Below are positions 34,266 to 46,175 of a stretch of DNA of 64,000 nucleotides, piece by piece; the first letter of the stretch is position 1, and every line of letters begins with the position of its first letter. A program made the translations under genes and the position numbers. The notes beneath the pieces are model-generated. The model was not told the DNA's origin and searched no databases. It was given only the letters and a program-made list of their open reading frames with translations. This stretch comes from Aquilaria yunnanensis. Its lineage: Eukaryota; Streptophyta; Magnoliopsida; Malvales; Thymelaeaceae. The DNA is taken from positions 8,248,501-8,312,500 of the forward strand of contig CM077599.1 of NCBI GenBank assembly GCA_039654915.1, in the 5' to 3' direction.

Positions 34266-36761
34266 TAGGGCTGAGCATGGTTCGGTTTGGTGCGGGTTAG
34301 TAACGGAACCGCACCAAACCGAAAATCCTTCGGTTCTGCAAAAAAGCGAACCAACCCGAGAACCGAGAACCGACCAGAACCTGAACCATGGTTCTGGGTC
34401 CTCAGGTCTGACGGTTCCACACCAGATCTCTTCCAACTCAACATATACAGCAAGAATGAGTAAGACTCTGATACAACAAATCAACATATACAGCAAGAAC
34501 TTTACAATCTTTCTCATTGCCTCATCCGTTTAAGAAAAGGTGACAGCAATAACTCCACCAAAAGACCATTAAAAAACAAACTCTACCAACAACTCAGAGC
34601 ACTGGCACTATCAACAAACTGACAAAATCACTCAATTTTCATAAATGGTATGAGTTCATTAGTGAGACAAAAGATGCAGTTATGTACATGAATTATTGAA
34701 AAGAAAAGGTAAAAAAGCTCAATAAAAGCTATGACAGAGAGAATTAGTACTTTGGCTTTGGTCATAGCCTCGACATCCTCCCTCAACTGAAGCTTGACCC
34801 CTTGGATCTATTCTCCATAACTTTCACTACAAATGAAGAAAAAAGAAAGCCTAATGATGAGAATTATGAAAACACAATCCAAAATAAAATTCAAAGGCAT
34901 AGTAGAATCAATAATTCTCATTATAGACTATCACCTTTACAAAAAAGAAGAAAAGGCTAACCTGCTAAAGACAATAATTATTTAATATTGTACACTACAT
35001 TAATCAAATCTATAAGGCGTGTACTATAAAAATTGAACAATCATATATCAGGATTTGCTAGGGTTAAAATACAATATCAATCTATCATTGAGGCAGCATA
35101 TCACATTTTATTGTTCATGTTTCTAATTAAAAAAATTTGCCATATAAAAATTGAACCAAAAGAAACGAACACCACCAAAAACTCATAATCAAACATATAC
35201 CTGCATACTAACCTCAAACCCAGCACCAACAGAACATGCTTGAACCAAATGCAATGCAACAGAAGCACACTTACAAATAGCAGGCAAAATAGTAAGCACT
35301 TGTGAACCATGGAAAATATAACCAGAGAATTGAAAGAACACATGGAAAAGATGCAATCCCACTCAAACTTGTAGACAAACCAGAACAAAATACGAAACTC
35401 ACCAAAACCACAACAAATAGATATAAACCAAGAAAGAAAAACAAATATATAAAAAAGTAGTTGTTGACAAAAGATTCTCCTTATACTCAACCTCGACCAG
35501 TAAGACAAAAAAAAAAGTTATAACAACGCATGAAGACAACATCTACATCCCAAAACTAAAAATTTCAACGTGAGAACAAATGCTTCACCCTCAATAGTAC
35601 TTACAGTGACACCTACTTCCTTCAAGCTAGATGGTTATCTATCGATGCACGAGTCAGACTCATAAACAATGCCAAGGACCAATGTAAAAATTATCTAACA
35701 AACACAATATTATGTAATTCTTTTTCTTAAATCATTAATTATTAGAATGTTGCTTTTAAATTAGAAAAGTAAGACGGTGGCTTGGCTACAAGTTTAGGGA
35801 ATAAGAGGGACTTCTTATTTGTGCACGAAAGAGAAGACTCAAATGTTTTTCTTTAGTGAAAGCGCAGAAGCCCCATAGAGAATAAGCTTCCTGAAGTAGA
35901 ACACTTACATTGACAGAGATAGAACACTTATACGGAGGGGATACCTGGGCAGCTGGGCATCGGGAAGAAAATTTGCTCCTTCTACTGTCAAACGGAAAGG
36001 AGCTACGAATCGGAACACCGCCGCGAATCGGAAGACCAAAATGAAAAGCTGCTAATCGGAAGACCAAAATGAATCGAAAGCAAGCTGCGAATCGGAAAAA
36101 AGCGACAAAACAAAAAGGAACGAATCGAAATCAAAAACATTGAAACAAGAACAACGAATCAATTCGAAATGAACTAGGAAATCAAAAACTGGATCGGAAT
36201 CTAATTTACCGGCAACGCAGAAGCGGCAGAACACGACATTCCTCGCTCAGTCGATCACCATTCCGGGCATTTCTACGCCGAGAGCCTCATCTTTTTCATC
36301 TTTCTCTTGAAGAATTTGGCGCTCTACTTGAAACCCTAACCCTTTTTCTGTTTCGAGCTTTGAAGAACAGCTGAAGAGAGACGAATCGCGGAATCGGTAG
36401 CTTCGAAATGGAAATGGAGTGACAGATCAGACGATATTGAATTAAAAAATGGTAATACCCAATGTGGACCATTCATTTTTGTTTAAAAGGACATTCAAAC
36501 CCCTATATTTTCTAAACTTTCATATTTACCCTTACATTCTACATAATATATAATATACATGTAAACTAACGTATAATTAAGCTCGGTTCGGTTCCCCTTC
36601 GGTTTGGTTCCACATGAAACCGAAATCAACCCAAAAACCGATGGGTTTTTGACAGATGAAACCAACCCACGAACCATGAACAATTTTTACCCAACCCAAC
36701 CCTACCCACCCCTATTGGGTTGGGTAAACCCATGGTTCTACCCGACCCATGCTCACCCCTA
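34266..36761. mobile_element. Non-autonomous hAT-like transposon, 2.5 kb
   Basis: Ends read TAGGGCTGAGCATGGTTCGG and, reverse-complemented, TAGGGGTGAGCATGGGTCGG: imperfect inverted repeats of the common plant hAT type, with 8-bp duplications outside. Subterminal zones are crowded with GGTTCGGTT/AACCGAACC motifs (34280-34430 and 36575-36750). No transposase frame is visible. The interior may hold a captured gene 5' end on the minus strand: a GAAACCCTAACCC-type leader region at 36300-36400 and GC-richer blocks at 35930-36060 and 36200-36300 followed by possible GT donors. I cannot identify the donor gene. Confidence 0.8.
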
Positions 36762-36769
36762 GTATAAGT
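36762..36769. repeat. 8-bp target-site duplication (right), GTATAAGT
   Basis: Right partner of 34258-34265. Confidence 0.85.
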
Positions 36770-36929
36770 ATATAATTTGGTTCCTCATGCAACCCTTTAA
36801 TTTTTTCAGCAGCTTCAATTTGACCCTTTTTATCTGTGCACTGTTCTTTTCTTTAGAAAGAGCTTTTTCTAAAGGAGCCCCTCGATCATACAGTGTTCAG
36901 TGGTTCTTTTTATCATCAAATGAATTTTT

Positions 36930-37756
36930 TTAAATCCTAGAAAGAAGTTGGACCAAACAGGTAGGTACAAATGAAAACACTAGAAAAAAAGCAAAAGAGA
37001 AACCAAGCCCTCCGGTGCTAGCGATACAAGCTAGACTCCTAGAAATCCTTCTCCCTACTGCAACGTTTTTTAAAAGAAAAATAAGTGAAGGGTTTAGGAG
37101 CCAATTTGTGAAAGATGAACAAACATGCCTTGAACTTTTAGCTATCCAGAAGAAAGAGAGTGCCTGAATTGACAAGAAAACTTCTGAACAAGTCGAGCCT
37201 TTACGGTTAAAAATTAGGTTGTTCCGAGTTCTCCAAATTATCCGTAGCGTTGCCTTTACCATAGTGTCCCATGCCTTGAAAATGTTTCCAAACTCTCTTG
37301 AATTAGGAAAATGATGGAGAAAGGCGGAGATGTTGGTCAACTGAGGAAAGCCGCAACCCCACCAAGAGAAAATAGATTTCCACACTTGAGCTGAGAAACT
37401 GCATTTTAGAAACAAGTGTTCTAAGTCCTCATCTGTAGCACAATAGAAAGGGCAGCAAATTTCAGCTTGGGAAACTCCACGTCGCACCAGATTCTTTCCT
37501 GTTGCAATTTGATTTTGTGTTACCTTGTAAGTAAAAAAAATTGACTTTCAAAGGGCACCAACAATTCCAAACAAGACCTTGGTTCCGAACACCTTGCTGG
37601 ACCATGAGAGATTGGAGTGTTGAATATAGTGATTTTGTAGAAAAAGTGCCGCTTCCAGTTAGCCTCCAAACTAGCCTGTTCATCTTGTTCTGGGATAATG
37701 AAATTGTAGACAAAGAGATTGTAAGCTTTGCCACTCCCCCTCCACTCTTCCACTAA
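36930..37756 (-). pseudogene. LINE (L1-type) 3' relic with reverse-transcriptase zinc-binding domain
   Basis: Two overlapping minus-strand frames (37462-37734, then 36930-37487) together read as the C-terminal zf-RVT region of plant LINE polyproteins. The first has W-LTGSGTFSTKSLY and WNCWCPLKVNFF; after a frameshift near 37480 come RRGVS, then CPFYCATDEDLEHLFLKC and FSAQVW, ending with the WRTRNN segment. The upstream reverse transcriptase and endonuclease are absent, so this is a 5'-truncated, frameshifted copy, as LINEs usually leave. Confidence 0.75.
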
Positions 37757-38030
37757 CTTTTCTTCTCAAATTCCAGCCCTATGTATGTCCAAAATTTTCT
37801 TGACCAAGAACCCATCTCTTCAACCTTATAGGCTCCATTACCTGTAACTCACGATAACAAGGACATATCTGGTGTGAGGGGTAGTGAGGATGACTGGAAA
37901 ATTATTTGTCAGTGGAAAATTTAAACGGAAAAAGAAAATTGATGTGGTCAAATTATAACCATTTTTATGGAATATTCATGAGCTAACTAGTTGATTTCGT
38001 TAGACCTCAGTTTTTTCCTTATTTAAAATA

Positions 38031-38268
38031 CTTCATCCGTACTACAATTTTTATACCATTCACCATTTACATTAATAAATATATAATTTTGTATTTTTGA
38101 CATTTTAGTATGTAAGTGTAAGTTTTTTTATATATAAATGATAAATGAAGACTTATGGTTTCTAAATATAATTTGTTCTATTTTTAAAAAAATATATAAT
38201 ATAAACAAATTCAAGTCAAAATTAAGTAAAAAAAGTGAAATAAAGCAAAACATATGATACATAATGAG
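38031..38268. mobile_element. Decayed Stowaway-like MITE
   Basis: About 238 bp between TA dinucleotides, with weak inverted ends (CTTCATCCGTAC and CTCATTATGTATC). The interior resembles the copies at 40433 and 49131 in its ATGATAAATG and GTGAAATAAAGC blocks. Confidence 0.4.
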
Positions 38269-39551
38269 TAGATAATAAATGGTGGCCCAACAGAGTTTTG
38301 TTAATGTTCATGATACGTTAAAAACTTAGTATGGTGATCAACAAAGCCTAATCGGATTGCTAGTGACTATTTGTGTTGGGTGTAGAGTCCAATCTTCTAC
38401 TATTTTTTAAGGGAAAATTACCTAGATCCGTGATGTATATCCTAACTTATACTTATATCTTCAATTTTTCAAATACCTATAATTACCCCTTCTAAAGTTA
38501 ATTCTATTGATGACTGTTAAAGTGGGGGAAAAAAAAGGAAAAAATGCCCAAATTTGTCATCCTAACCTTTATCATTAAAGATTTTGCCCCCAAACTTTGT
38601 AATTTTATTTTCTGAGCCAAACTAAAAGCTTCTTTCTCTGTTCTTTTTCTCTCTACTTTCTCTATAGCCTCTGGTGCTCTCAGATCCCTTGCAATCTGAT
38701 GTGAAGCAACTGATTTTGCCATCTTTCCCGCGTGACTGGCGCCTCCTTTGCCTTCCTTTCTCCTTCACGTGCTAGTTCGGCGACGTGGGGAAAGAATCCA
38801 ATCAAAACCTAGGTGGGCAAATGAATCAGGGCTATGGGGAGGAAATCATGGCCTTCTCACGCTTTTGATTCCATTTCTCAGATGGATTTAGATGAATCGC
38901 GCTTGATTCTGTTTGATGTTTCAGATGAATCACGCCTGATTTTGTCCGGATCCAGATGAATCGTGCCTGGGAATCACAAAATTCAGATGAATCGTGCTGG
39001 GGAATTGCAAACAATGAAAGTGTGGGTTGCTGTGAGTGTGGATCGACGAGAGTATGGGTCCTCGATCTGCTCGAACACCAATTTCGTTGCCCGAAATCTA
39101 GAGGAGTGTTCCTCCTCGATCTCTTCGAACGCCAACAGAGATTCAGTGGGAGCGGTAGGGTCGCGAACGTCATCGAGAGAAGGTCTAGTTATGCCGGAAG
39201 TCAAAGCGTGGCAGGTTGCGAATGTCTAGCTTTGCTGAAAGTCAAAGTGGTGGCCCGCGGAGTTGAACGTCATGATTGTCACCCACTCCTGCCACGACCA
39301 GGTAGGAACAGAGAAGGTGTTGTGGTTGATTAAGGCAACTCAGCCTCTGTCATGGTGATCGGAGAAGATAGCTCAAAATGAGTACTGATTGCGTAAACCT
39401 GGCTTATGTCATAAGCCTTCTTTCTATTATATAATTACTGTTACTTCAACCCCTACTTATTAAAAATTATCATTCGACAGACGCGCTATGATTTTTATGA
39501 AATTGTTTCCTCATTACTACGTCAGTCATCAATATCGATTACCGAAATCCC
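38269..39551. other. Intergenic DNA with GC-richer block, no gene identified
   Basis: A GC-richer stretch (about 38640-39340) has overlapping frames on both strands, the longest 125 codons (38956-39333, +), and repeated GATGAATCGTGCCTGG-like motifs at 38880-39000. These look like internal repetition rather than a gene. I recognise no domain. Confidence 0.4.
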
Positions 39552-39570
39552 TACACACACACACACACAC
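39552..39570. repeat. (AC)n microsatellite
   Basis: About nine AC units in an otherwise non-repetitive stretch. Confidence 0.85.
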
Positions 39571-39757
39571 CCGATCGACGAAACTAATCTAGGTTTTCAA
39601 TTTGGTCAAACTAGGGGAATTAATTAATTTGTTGGATCCTAGAATTGTTGAAAAATATTGGTTAGAGCAATATCGAGAAACCCCAGCTAAAACAAGGAGC
39701 TGGCTTGTTGGGATAAAATTAACATGAGAAGGAAGAAAAGAGAGCTAGCTAGCTTAC

Positions 39758-39916
39758 CGGTTGGCCGGAGTGAAACAGATTGACATTGTTGTCTATCATA
39801 ACATTCCAATCAAGATAAATCTCATTAGAAAAAGATCCTCTGACCAAGCCCAAAAACACGATGCATAAGTACCAAATCAATGATGAAGATGATCTACGAC
39901 TCCTGGAAATCGCCAT
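39758..39916 (-). pseudogene. Orphan first exon encoding a signal peptide
   Basis: The minus strand from the ATG at 39916 gives 53 codons: basic/serine N-terminus, a hydrophobic core (LIWYLCIVFLGLV), a likely cleavage near GSFS, then NEIYLDWNVMIDNNV and HSGQP, ending exactly at a consensus donor CCG|GTAAGC. Upstream is a TATA-like stretch (TATATATACATATATAC around 39955-39970). The sequence faintly recalls first exons of plant multicopper-oxidase-like secreted proteins, but I cannot confirm it. No following exon is recognisable in the next 1 kb, so it is probably a fragment. Confidence 0.4.
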
Positions 39917-40109
39917 GGCATTAGACTACTATACGCTACTGCTACTTTGCTTTTGTATATATGTATATATAACACCATGGCATTGTTTGTTCTTTATTTT
40001 TTGTGTTTATTTTTTGTTACTTAAGTTTTTGTTTTTATAAAATGCAATATTTGTTTTTATACATAACCCTATTTCTATAAACTTCTTGTTTTTTTGTATT
40101 CTGGTGTTT

Positions 40110-41160
40110 GTTCTTTATGGATGGTATGTTGGCTCTTTTAGAAGAGCATGTTTGCTCTTTTAGAAAGGCATGTTTGTTCTTTTAGAATGCATTGTTTGTT
40201 CTTTCTTTTACATGTTTATTTTTTGTTACTTAAGTGTTTGTTCTTATAGAAGACACTGTTTATTCTTATAGAAGGTACTGTTTGTTCTTATACATGACTC
40301 TGTTTCTGTAAACTTCTTGTTCTTTTGTCTTCTGATGTTTGTTCTTTCAGAAGGGTACGTTTGTTCTTTTATAAGGGAATGTTTGTTCTTTCAGAATTTT
40401 ATGTTTGTTCTTTTAGAAGGACATATTTGTTACTCCCTCCGTCTCATAAATTTTGATACATTTGACTTTTTGTTGTATTTTGACTCAATTTTATTCATAT
40501 TATTATTTGTTAAAAAAAATCAAAAAAAAAATATATTTAGAAACTACATATCTTGAATTATCATTCATATACAAAGATTTTGTATTTATATATTAAAATG
40601 TTGAAAATAAAAAATCATAGATTAATTGTCAAAAACAAATGGAGCAAAACTTTTGGTACGGAGGGAGTATTTTAGAATGCATTATTTGTTCTTTCTTCTA
40701 CATGTTTATTTTTTGTTACTTAAGTGTTTGTTCTTATAGAAGTCACTGTTTGTTCTTATACATGACTCTGTTTCTGTAAACTTCTTATTCTTTTATCTTC
40801 TGGTATTTATTTTTTCAGAAGGGCATGTTTGTTCTTTTAAAATGCATTATTTCATCTTTCTTTTATATGTTTATTTTTTGTTACTTAAGTGTTTGTTCTT
40901 ACATATGACCTTGTTTCTATAAGCTTTTTGTTCTTTTATCTTCTGGTATTTGTTCTTTCAGAAGAGTATGTTTGTTCTTTCAGAATGGTATGTTTGTTCT
41001 TTTAGAATTGCATGTTTGTTCTGTTAGAATACATTGTTTGTTCTTTCTTTTATATGCTTAGTTTTTGTTACTTAAGTGTTTGTTTTTATAGAAAGCGCTG
41101 TTTATTCTTATACATGACCCTATTTCGGTAAACTTCTTGTTCTTTTGTATTCTTATAATG
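40110..41160. repeat. Degenerate TGTTTGTTCTT minisatellite
   Basis: Roughly forty imperfect units built on TGTTTGTTCTTTTAGAA(G/T)G, with a higher-order order (units ending ACATGTTTATT, TTGTTACTTAAG, CTTATAGAAG, CATGACTCTGTTTCTGTAAA) repeated about four times. Interrupted at 40433 by a MITE. Confidence 0.75.
40433..40667. mobile_element. Stowaway-like MITE
   Basis: 235 bp with ends CTCCCTCCGTCTCATAA and, inverted, CTCCCTCCGTACCAAAA, flanked by TA on both sides (40431-40432, 40668-40669). It is inserted inside a unit of the minisatellite, whose halves match across the gap. CTCCCTCCGT is the standard Stowaway terminus. Confidence 0.85.
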
Positions 41161-41889
41161 ATATAAGTCATTCTGAAATCAAAAGTTCCCTTTTGATAAA
41201 CATCTCATTTATCCATTTTAGGAATATTCTGATTTTCTAATTTCTTTTCTACATCTTTGATTAATATGGCTTGTGAATTCTTTATTTTTTTATTCCTCAT
41301 AATTATTTCTTATTCCTCTTGTCTTTTTTATGCAAACTTAGTCAAATTTCTAAATATTTTATCCATTAGTAATTATCAATTAGTGTTAATATCTTTACAA
41401 GTTATCTGTCAACGTTTTACATAATCTTACTGTCATTTCACTTCAACTACGAGTCTTACTGTTTCTATGCGATTTGGGTGATATTCTGTAAAAATTTTAA
41501 CAATAATCTTTAATTACTGGCAAGAAAAAAGTTTTTAAAAATTTGGCTATTTCTTGCATCAAGGAAATAAAATAAAAATTAAATCTTAGGGATTATATTG
41601 TACAAAATAAATTACTTTAGGGGCATGGTTTACGCGTGCGCCGGGCGTACGGAAGAATCGGCCGTTCAAAATTGGGGTTGGGTCTTGTATAAGAAGTGGT
41701 CTAGATTGTTAGATGTACAAGTCAGTGGTGCAAAAGTTTTAGTCAACAAAGTTAGAAGGGCAAAAGTAGGGTAAAATCCAAATTTAGTCCCTTAACTATT
41801 TAGTTTGTCCTAAAATGGTCCCTTAACTCTAAAAGTGACTATTAAGGTCCTCTAACTTAACCAACGCATTCAATTTAAGTCTCATCCGT
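41161..41889. other. Intergenic DNA, possible outer part of a Mutator-like terminal repeat
   Basis: No gene. Bases 41770-41880 have the AAATTTAGTCCCTTAACT/GGTCCCTTAACTCT style of plant Mutator-like terminal repeats and lead directly into the inverted-repeat arm at 41890. Confidence 0.4.
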
Positions 41890-42943
41890 TATGTTGGTGT
41901 TATTTTTTATAGAAAATGCATATGTGGCACTTAATACCCCTTACTTAGCCCCACAATGTCACGTGGCATATTCTTTTATGACAGTAAATGATAAAATTGA
42001 GAGAATAATAAATCCTAGACTAAAATTGATAAAAAAAACCCTAATTTTAGGGACTTAATTTGTTAATTAACCAAATCTTCCCAAATCTACTCTTGTTGTT
42101 GTCTCCCTTCGCCGGCCAAATCTTTTCTCTCTTCATCAATGGAGAATCGAAGGGGTGGGGGTGACAAAGAATCGGAGGGGTGGGAGGAGATAGACGACGT
42201 AGAATCAAAGAGGCGAGGTATGGGGACAAGGAATCTGAGGAGTAGAGGAGCACGATGGCAAATTCGGGCTGCCCAGGCGACCTCGGACTGCCAGTAATCA
42301 CCAACACATGCTCACCGCCACGCGAATCCGATACTCGTCTGATCCTTCACTGCTAGCAATTGCCGTAGATGTTCATGATTCCCAGCAATCCTTCACTACC
42401 AGCGACCTCGGACCTCTGTTGACCCACGCTCTCATCTTTTGTGATTTGAAACATCAGACGAAATCAGGCTGTGTCGTTCACGGTGAAATTGCCTCCGTTC
42501 ACCATCGCTTCCATTTAAGGCGGTTCGCATTCGTTTAGAGCTCTCGGTCGAATCGAGATGAAGGAGAGAGCGGCACCATAGGGGAGGGTGGAGGGAGATT
42601 GAGGCAAAGAAGAGGCGAGGAAGGAGGGAGATGGATAAGAGAGGAGAGGAGGGCGAGAAGGGAAGGAGAGGAGAAGAGACGAACCAAAAGATTGTGGCGA
42701 AGGGAGGGACAGAGTAGATGAGCGGAGATGGTGACGGTGGCGATGGTAGATTTGGGAAGATTTGGTTAATTAACAATTTAAGTCCCTAAAATTAGGTTTT
42801 TTATCAATTCTAATCTAGGATTTATTATTCTCTCAATTTTGTCATTCACTGTCATAAAAGAAGATGCCACGTGGCATTGTGGGGCCAAGCAAGGGGTATT
42901 AAGTGCCACATATGTATTTTCTGTCAAAAATAACGCCAACATA
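41890..42943. mobile_element. Long inverted-repeat (Mutator-like or foldback) element
   Basis: Arms 41890-42090 and 42746-42943 are inverted copies of about 200 bp, both containing GTGGCACTTAATACCCC, CACGTGGCAT and AAATCTTCCCAAATCTAC. The 655-bp interior is GC-richer and purine-strand biased, with open but unrecognised frames on both strands (42308-42538 +, 42432-42776 -), as in elements that carry host DNA. The left side continues outward in terminal-repeat-like sequence while the right side stops at 42943, so the right end seems truncated. Confidence 0.65.
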
Positions 42944-44011
42944 CCGGGCTGATCCTGGATTAGAGAGGTTACTAGTCTTGGGGACTATGTAACCCCGAGA
43001 TACCCTAACGAAGACGTTGGGTATATAAGGGAGGAGTTTGTAACACTCTATGCCCCACATGGGAGAAATGTAAGAAACTTTATATAGATATATAAACTTA
43101 AGTTTCAAAACACAAATACCTAGCGCTTATTCTTTTCATAAAAGATAGCTCATGTGGTGTGGGCAAGTGTTTCGTTGGCCGGTTCTAAACTTATGTCGAT
43201 ACAAAAGGCTTAAATGCATATTTGGTCCCTTAAATTTATAAACTCGCATGAGTTTATCCTTTAATTTTAACTCATGATGACTTAATCCTCTATGACACGG
43301 ACGATGCTTATGAGGGGCTAATATGGATTAAAAGTGGAGTCAACTAGTCAAGCATCTAGCTAGGGTTTGAAATTCCCTAAAATCGCAAACCAATTGCTTT
43401 TGAAAATTGAAGTGCAACACTCGAGCAATCAACTAGAGGCATGAAGAAGTCATATAGATTCAGGCCTAGGATTGAGCTAATAAGGAAGCTACCATTCTAA
43501 ATGCTAGTAAAGAAAATAGCCTAAGACTTCAAGACCAATCTATGCTTTCAGAGCAATATGGTGGCTACCTTCTAGGAGGCAGTAAAGGTTCATTTCATCT
43601 TTTTGAAGATAGCAACTTATCCTCCATTCATGCCAATAGGTCACTATCATAGTAAAGAAGGATTAAGGCAACATGGCTTAGAATTTAGGGTTGTTTATTT
43701 TGTTGATGTTGCATTTGTGGCAGCTAAAGACTTAATTAGTGGATTTTGTGTTTTAAGCAATATATGTTAATGCTGAAATCTTGTTATATTTTTGTATTAT
43801 GCTAATGAATTATCTATTTTCTAGGTAGTTCACCATATGTTTGCGAAAAGTCCCTATTGAAAGTTATGTTCCTTTCAATGAAGAAAGATCGAGCCTAAGT
43901 AAATTTGTAGTTAATTGGTTGTCAATTGCCATTTGTGTGCATCTTTTCAGCCAATTTTCGTGTTTTTGTGTGATTGATGTATGCAAAAATGTTGCATGGA
44001 ATGGTGAGTTG

Positions 44012-44056
44012 GAAGTTTTAGACAAGCTCAAGTTCGAATGAAAGCACGCCAACTTG
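44012..44056 (+). pseudogene. clpC-like: ClpC-type chaperone exon fragment (end of upstream exon)
   Basis: Reads VLDKLKFE, then after a one-base frameshift ARQL, followed by G|GT at 44056/44057. ClpC proteins have the same VLELSLEEARQLG at the end of the first N-domain repeat. The donor phase (CTT G|) fits exactly with the acceptor of the next fragment at 46176 to give Leu-Gly-His. Frameshifted and short, so not functional. Confidence 0.6.
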
Positions 44057-44229
44057 GTAATATTATGTTTTTTTTTCCAATGGTTTCATTTAGTTGGAAC
44101 CTTATGCATTATATTTGATAAGTCTCTTAAAACTACTTGATTATGTATTTTTCTGTCAAACCATCTATAGATTGGTTTGCTAAAGTTATTTGTTGAATCT
44201 TTTTAATTAAAAAAAAACCTTTCAAACCT

Positions 44230-44234
44230 ATTGT
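44230..44234. repeat. 5-bp target-site duplication of solo LTR, ATTGT (left)
   Basis: Matches 46141-46145. Confidence 0.75.
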
Positions 44235-46140
44235 TATAGCAACGTGATTTTTGGAGTCGCCACCAATCAATTTTCCTAGGTTGATTGGACACTTGAAATA
44301 TGGTCTGCGAGAGATTCTAAGATCGTGAGTCGATTACGCTAAAATAACCCTATTAAAGTGCCCGGAAATTGATACCATGGGGTTTAGTTTCATCTTTTCC
44401 CAACTATTTATTTCTTGACCTAATATTTGATCTAAAGTGACTTTTTGTGAATTTTATTTAATTTTTAATTCCAAACCGGGGATCTTATCAGACCAACCGA
44501 ATATGGAATACATAATCCGCGCGAGATTTTATCAAACCACCGAGAACGGATATCTTGAAAAATAAATGTCAAGTACTAAAAATATAAAAAGGGTTATCTT
44601 CATTTGATTTCTTGCTAATTTCTAGATAATGAGAAAAATAAATAAAATTTAAGCAATTAAAGAACTAATTATTATTTATTCTAAGACACATTATGAGATC
44701 CTAAAGCCAAATTTCCATAATCCTAAAATTAGTTAATAAAAATAAAAGATGACTGAGGTAATTTAAGAAAATAAAATAGAATATACAAAAAACATACATA
44801 CTAGGTGAAATTAATGACTAAATTTAATAGGTGCCCAAAACAGACAAACAAACAAAAAGAAACAAAGAAAAAAACAAAAAAAAAATAAATAAATAAAAGC
44901 TTGCTATCAGTGATTGATCTGCAAAACCGAAGAACGTTAGTGACTTTTATGAATGAAATAAAAAAATGAAGGGTTAAGGAGGGGTTTTACCAAAAGTGAA
45001 TGGTGTTGGGTCGGTTCTGGGTTTGAAAACGGGTCGCGACGGGAGCGCCGGGTAGCAACGGGCTCGTCCTTCGCTTCGGTGGTCGGACGAGAAGCAGCTG
45101 GCGGAGGGAGGACTACCGGTACTGAGGCGACTGCGTCTGGAGCGGCTGGGCAGGCGACGCTGGCAGCGGTGGGCGACGGCGGGACGCGACGCGTCGAGCG
45201 AGAGATATCGCCGCGACGAGGGAGGACGCGCCTGGGGCCGGCGACGGCAACGGACGGCGGCTAGCGGCGACGAAAAGGGGGCGACGCTAACGGCAGTGGA
45301 GGCTGGAGGCAAGAACGTGGACGGGGAAGGGAAAAGAGGAGACCGGAGGTTGACGGCGGCAGAGGGAAAAGGTTTAGGTTTTCTGGGAAGAATGGAGGAG
45401 AGGCAGGGGTGCAAGGCTGCTGTTTTTCCTTTTTTCAAGACCAGAGCTTAGGGCCTCCAATTTCATCCTCTTTCTCTCGAAATCTGAACCATATTTATAC
45501 TAGTGTGGGTTTGAAACGTGATTAACACTGTTTTTTTTTTGGTTTAAAATCCATCCAAATCATATTTGAAGAAGTTTAGTCCAATTAGGATATAATCTGG
45601 TGAAATTACTAGTCTCAGTCCAATAAAACTCTCAATCTGCCTATTCTGCCCTAAATTCCGTACAAATTTCAGTTTGACCCAAAACTTTCAGGAATTATCA
45701 GATTAGCCCAAAACTTTGCAAAAATCCCCAGATTTTCCTAGAATTCCATAAAATCGCCAGATTTGGCTCAAACTCTTTAAAATTGACAGATTTGCCCCAA
45801 ACTTTTGAATTTTGCTCAAAACTTTCTAAAAATCCCCAGTTTCCTCCCAAACTTTCATTTTTTGCCCAAATTGACCCTACAAGACTTTTAAGACTCCAAA
45901 TTAGTACCTAAACTAAATTAACTCCTATTTCTACCCTAGATGACTACTTAAAAAAAATATCAATATATCCTAAATGTGACTAGATTAACTAATTGTGCAA
46001 AAAACCTTAAAAATGATAAAAATGACCCAAATTTCTAACAAATGACCAAATAGTCCCAAAAAATGAAAATGCCCTCAACTAATTTTCCTAACCTAAAAAT
46101 TAACAAAAAATTAGTACCCGGACAAAATTGGGTGTCAACA
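44235..46140 (-). mobile_element. Solo LTR of a related Tat/Ogre-like family
   Basis: 1906 bp, bounded by ATTGT duplications. Its 46140 end (ACCCGGACAAAATTGGGTGT then CAACA) nearly matches the main family (CACCCGGACGAAATTGGGTG then TCAACA). The other end reads TATAGCAACG against TGTGGCAACG in the main LTRs, two G-to-A changes. GGAGTCGCCACCAATCA and the conserved TTCC...GGAA hairpin zone near 44470 are shared. The middle is GC-rich (about 44990-45440) and holds a chance 154-codon minus-strand frame. No internal region remains, so LTR-LTR recombination has removed it. Confidence 0.85.
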
Positions 46141-46145
46141 ATTGT
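46141..46145. repeat. 5-bp target-site duplication of solo LTR, ATTGT (right)
   Basis: Right partner of 44230-44234. Confidence 0.75.
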
Positions 46146-46175
46146 AATTGAAATGTTTTGACCTATACAATTTAG

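Noticed and set aside
38956..39333. 125-codon frame in the GC-richer block
   Set aside because: Overlapping open frames on both strands and internal direct repeats; no domain, start context or exon structure.
44974..45438. 154-codon Ser/Pro/Arg-rich protein
   Set aside because: It is a GC-rich stretch within a solo LTR with biased composition and no homology I recognise.
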